A stretch of 64,000 bases of DNA from Halomonas icarae (lineage in GTDB: Bacteria > Pseudomonadota > Gammaproteobacteria > Pseudomonadales > Halomonadaceae): assembly GCF_009901955.1 (NCBI RefSeq), contig NZ_WUTS01000001.1:1117034-1181033 (forward strand), read 5' to 3'. Position 1 is the stretch's first letter, and each line of letters begins with the position of its first letter. A model generated the notes under the pieces. It worked only from the letters and a program-made list of their open reading frames with translations, had not been told where the DNA came from and ran no database searches. Below, piece by piece: positions 61,345 to 64,000 of the stretch. A program made the translations under genes and the position numbers.

Positions 61345-63750
61345 TTAATGCGTACTGATCATTGACTGCGCTGACGAGGCTTCTTCTGAATGAGAATCCT
61401 CTTTGGGCTCTTCATCCTTTTTTACTAATGCAACCTCGAGCACCTCATCGATCCAGCGCACCGGTATGATATCGAGAGCCTCCTTGATATTCTCCGGCAC
61501 CTCCTTGAGGTCCCGGCGGTTCTCCTCGGGCACCAGCACGGTCTTTATACCACCACGCCTGGCGGCCAGCAATTTCTCCTTCAGACCACCGATCGGCATC
61601 ACTTCACCACGCAGGTTGACCTCGCCGGTCATCGCCACGTCACAGCGCACCGGGCGCCCGGTATAGGCCGAGACCATGGCGGTCACCATGCCGATGCCGG
61701 CACTGGGACCATCCTTGGGGGTCGCCCCCTCAGGCACGTGGATATGCAGGTCTTCCTTTTCGAAGCGATCGGGGTCGACCCCCAGGGAGAGGGCACGCGC
61801 GCGCACCACGGTGTGGGCGGCACTCACCGACTCCTTCATCACATCACCCAGCGAGCCGGTCTTGTTGATGCGTCCCTTGCCAGGGGTCACCACCGACTCG
61901 ATATTAAGCAGCTCGCCCCCGACCGATGTCCAGGCCAGGCCGGTCACGCGGCCCACCTGATTCTCCTGGTCGGCCAGCCCGTAGCTGTAACGGCGCACCC
62001 CAGCATACTCCTCGATATCCGTGGCGGCCAGCAGCATCGGGGCCTGAGCGCCCTCCTCGCTCTCCTTCTCGATACGCACCCGCAGCACCTTGCGGCAGAC
62101 CTTGGCGACCTGACGCTCGAGCTCACGCACCCCGGCCTCGCGGCTGTAGTAGCGGATCAGCTCGAGCAGCGACTCATCGGAGAAGGCCAGCTCATCCTCC
62201 TTGAAACCGTTGGCCTTGAGCTGCTTGGGCACCAGATAGCGCTTGGCAATCGCGAGTTTTTCGTCCTCGGTGTAGCCGGGCAGACGAATCACCTCCATGC
62301 GATCGAGCAGCGGCCCGGGAATATTCATGGAGTTGGCGGTACAGATGAACAGGGTCTCTGAGAGGTCGTAATCCAGCTCCAGGTAGTGATCGCTGAAGGT
62401 GTCGTTCTGCTCCGGATCAAGCACCTCGAGCAGCGCCGAGGCGGGATCGCCACGATGGTCCATGCCGATCTTGTCGACCTCGTCGAGCAGGAACAGCGGA
62501 TTCCTGACCCCGGCGCGGGACATGCGCTGGACGATCTTGCCTGGCAGTGAGCCGATATAGGTCCGACGGTGGCCACGAATCTCGGACTCGTCACGCACCC
62601 CGCCCAGCGCCAGGCGCACATACTTGCGGTTGGTCGCCCGCGCGATGGACTTGCCCAGCGAGGTCTTGCCGACCCCCGGGGGGCCCACCAGACACAGCAC
62701 CGGCCCCTTGAGCTTCTTGACCCGCTTGTGAACCGCCAGGTACTCGAGAATCCGCGCCTTGACCTCGTCAAGGCCATAGTGATCCTCGTCGAGCACCTTC
62801 TGGGCGTGGAGCAGGTCATGCTTGACCCGGGTCCGCTTCTTCCACGGCACCGACACCAGCCAGTCGAGATAGGAGCGCACCACGGTGGCCTCGGCGGAGT
62901 TGGGCGACATCATCTTCAGCTTGCCCAGCTCCTGGACGGCCTTGTCGCGTGCCTCCTTGGGCATGCCAGACTCTTCGATGGCCTGCTCATACTTCTCGGC
63001 CTCGTTGGGCACGTTCTCGAGCTCGCCCATCTCCTTCTGGATGGCCTTCATCTGCTCGTTGAGATAGTACTCGCGCTGAGACTTCTCCATCTGCTCCTTG
63101 ACCCGGGAGCGAATGCGCTTCTCGACCTGCAGCAGGTCGATCTCCGACTCGATCAGCGCCATCAGGTGCTCGATGCGATCGCGCACCCTGTCCATCTCAA
63201 GCAGCTGCTGCTTGTCATCAATCTTCAGCGACAGGTGCGCACAGATGGTATCCACCAGGCGGCTGGGGTCCTCGATGCCGGAGAGCGAGTTGAGCACCTC
63301 GTTGGGTACCTTCTTCGACATCTTGACGTACTGCTCGAACTGATTGAGCAGCACACGCACCAGAGCGTCCTGTTCACGCTCGGTAAGCGGCGTGCTCTCA
63401 CGCAGCAAGGCCTCGGCGCTGGTGTAGTCATCACCGTCATTCAGCTCGCCCACATCGGCCCGCGAGACTCCCTCGATCAGCACCTTGACGGTGCCGTCGG
63501 GCAGCTTGAGCAGCTGCATGATCTCCGCGACGGTACCGATGGCAAACAGATCATCACGGTCGGGGTCGTCCTTGCTGGCCTCACGCTGGGCGACCAGCAA
63601 TACCCGCTTGTCGGCACTCATGGCCGCATCGAGCGCCTGAATCGACTTCTCGCGACCCACGAACAGGGGAATGACCATCTGCGGGTAGACGACCACGTCC
63701 CGCAGCGGCAAAAGGGGCAGACTCAGGGTCTGATCAGCGTTCTGCTGCAT
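61345..63750 (-). CDS. lon: ATP-dependent protease Lon
   Basis: Cytoplasmic AAA+ serine protease, 801 residues. N-terminal substrate domain (LPLLPLRDVVVYPQM), AAA+ module with Walker A GPPGVGKTS and Walker B LLDEVDKI, and C-terminal Ser-Lys protease domain with the nucleophile in PKDGPSAGIGM and the lysine further on in GGLKEKLLAA. The C-terminus has a 20-residue acidic extension (KKDEEPKEDSHSEE). It lies between clpX and hupB as in E. coli. Confidence 0.98.
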   Translation of the reverse strand: MQQNADQTLSLPLLPLRDVVVYPQMVIPLFVGREKSIQALDAAMSADKRVLLVAQREASKDDPDRDDLFAIGTVAEIMQLLKLPDGTVKVLIEGVSRADVGELNDGDDYTSAEALLRESTPLTEREQDALVRVLLNQFEQYVKMSKKVPNEVLNSLSGIEDPSRLVDTICAHLSLKIDDKQQLLEMDRVRDRIEHLMALIESEIDLLQVEKRIRSRVKEQMEKSQREYYLNEQMKAIQKEMGELENVPNEAEKYEQAIEESGMPKEARDKAVQELGKLKMMSPNSAEATVVRSYLDWLVSVPWKKRTRVKHDLLHAQKVLDEDHYGLDEVKARILEYLAVHKRVKKLKGPVLCLVGPPGVGKTSLGKSIARATNRKYVRLALGGVRDESEIRGHRRTYIGSLPGKIVQRMSRAGVRNPLFLLDEVDKIGMDHRGDPASALLEVLDPEQNDTFSDHYLELDYDLSETLFICTANSMNIPGPLLDRMEVIRLPGYTEDEKLAIAKRYLVPKQLKANGFKEDELAFSDESLLELIRYYSREAGVRELERQVAKVCRKVLRVRIEKESEEGAQAPMLLAATDIEEYAGVRRYSYGLADQENQVGRVTGLAWTSVGGELLNIESVVTPGKGRINKTGSLGDVMKESVSAAHTVVRARALSLGVDPDRFEKEDLHIHVPEGATPKDGPSAGIGMVTAMVSAYTGRPVRCDVAMTGEVNLRGEVMPIGGLKEKLLAARRGGIKTVLVPEENRRDLKEVPENIKEALDIIPVRWIDEVLEVALVKKDEEPKEDSHSEEASSAQSMISTH

Positions 63751-63834
63751 CGCAGACGTACCTCAAGAAAAACGAAGGGATGCCCCGTGGAATGGGGGCG
63801 ACCGGATAACATTGCAAGGCAGGAGGCGACACGC

Positions 63835-63900
63835 CAAAAAAAACGGGAGCCACCGTGACCCCAGCCGGCCAGGCCGGTGATGGAGGTAAGGCGCTCCCGT
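63835..63900 (-). terminator. Intrinsic terminator after clpX
   Basis: On the minus strand ACGGGAGC (63900-63893) pairs with GCTCCCGT (63850-63843), an inner CCGGCCTGGCCGG forms a second stem, and a run of eight T follows at once. This is the clearest intrinsic terminator in the window and separates clpX from lon. Confidence 0.85.
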
Positions 63901-63919
63901 GGGGGATACCCCCGATCGT

Positions 63920-64000
63920 TCAGCCGTCGGTACCGTCGCTAGCGGCTTCCTGCTGCTGTGAATAGATCAACAACGGCTCGCTTTCGCCACTGATCACCGA
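63920..64000 (-). CDS. clpX: ClpX, ATP-binding subunit of Clp protease, C-terminal end only
   Basis: Twenty-six residues and a TGA stop (63922-63920) are in the window; the rest lies beyond the right edge. The visible end SVISGESEPLLIYSQQQ matches the C-terminus of ClpX (VI-GE--PLLIY in E. coli), and the position upstream of lon agrees. The last residues are a Gln/Ala/Asp-rich tail. Confidence 0.9.
   Translation of the reverse strand, partial: SVISGESEPLLIYSQQQEAASDGTDG

Overview
The window looks like a chromosomal segment of a halophilic or halotolerant gammaproteobacterium, most likely Halomonadaceae (Halomonas-like). The reasons are GC-rich codon use, the enterobacterial-type order gloB / methyltransferase / rnhA / dnaQ and clpX-lon-hupB-ppiD, an osmoprotectant ABC importer of the YehZYXW type, TRAP transporters, and short intergenic repeats. 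The species call is inference from gene content; nothing here is a 16S marker. No rRNA, tRNA, CRISPR array, transposase or phage gene was recognised.

Layout. 1-13.9 kb is housekeeping and transport: dnaQ (cut by the left edge), rnhA, a small methyltransferase, gloB, mltD, the microcin C/oligopeptide importer yejABEF, rsuA, a nitrilase-family amidase, rarD and metY. 14-25 kb is accessory metabolism: a SulP anion transporter, formamidase plus an FmdB zinc-ribbon protein, a GntR regulator, a small ribbon-helix-helix protein, the 5-oxoprolinase genes pxpABC, a divergent DctPQM TRAP transporter, and a MarR-like regulator. 25-32 kb holds tandem 40-bp repeats, a membrane protein, a Hanks-type kinase homologue with an undescribed C-terminal half, and a branched-chain 2-oxoacid dehydrogenase operon (E1 alpha, E1 beta, E2; no E3). 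32-36 kb is the yehZYXW-type osmoprotectant operon. 36-38.8 kb has a DUF1853 protein and a hipBA toxin-antitoxin pair with three regularly spaced operators.

39-48 kb is the most unusual region. A type II (NarG/DdhA/SerA/ClrA-like) molybdoenzyme operon in the order catalytic subunit, Fe-S subunit, TorD-like chaperone, haem b subunit continues into an Nbp35/Mrp-like Fe-S P-loop ATPase and a large cytoplasmic beta-propeller protein. Divergently placed is a class I cytochrome c gene interrupted by two in-frame amber codons, both where a CAG glutamine codon would fit. A perfect FNR/ANR box and a perfect TATAAT lie between them. Together they look like an anaerobic periplasmic respiratory module of unassigned substrate, whose neighbouring soluble cytochrome may be decaying or read through.

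48-64 kb returns to core genes: a lipoprotein phospholipase D, cysS, glnS, ppiB, lpxH, a very large membrane GAF-PAS-LOV-GGDEF-EAL protein that is probably blue-light responsive, ppiD, hupB, lon and the 3' end of clpX. A dispersed repeat of about 115 bp occurs twice, near 28.0 kb and in inverted orientation near 53.3 kb.
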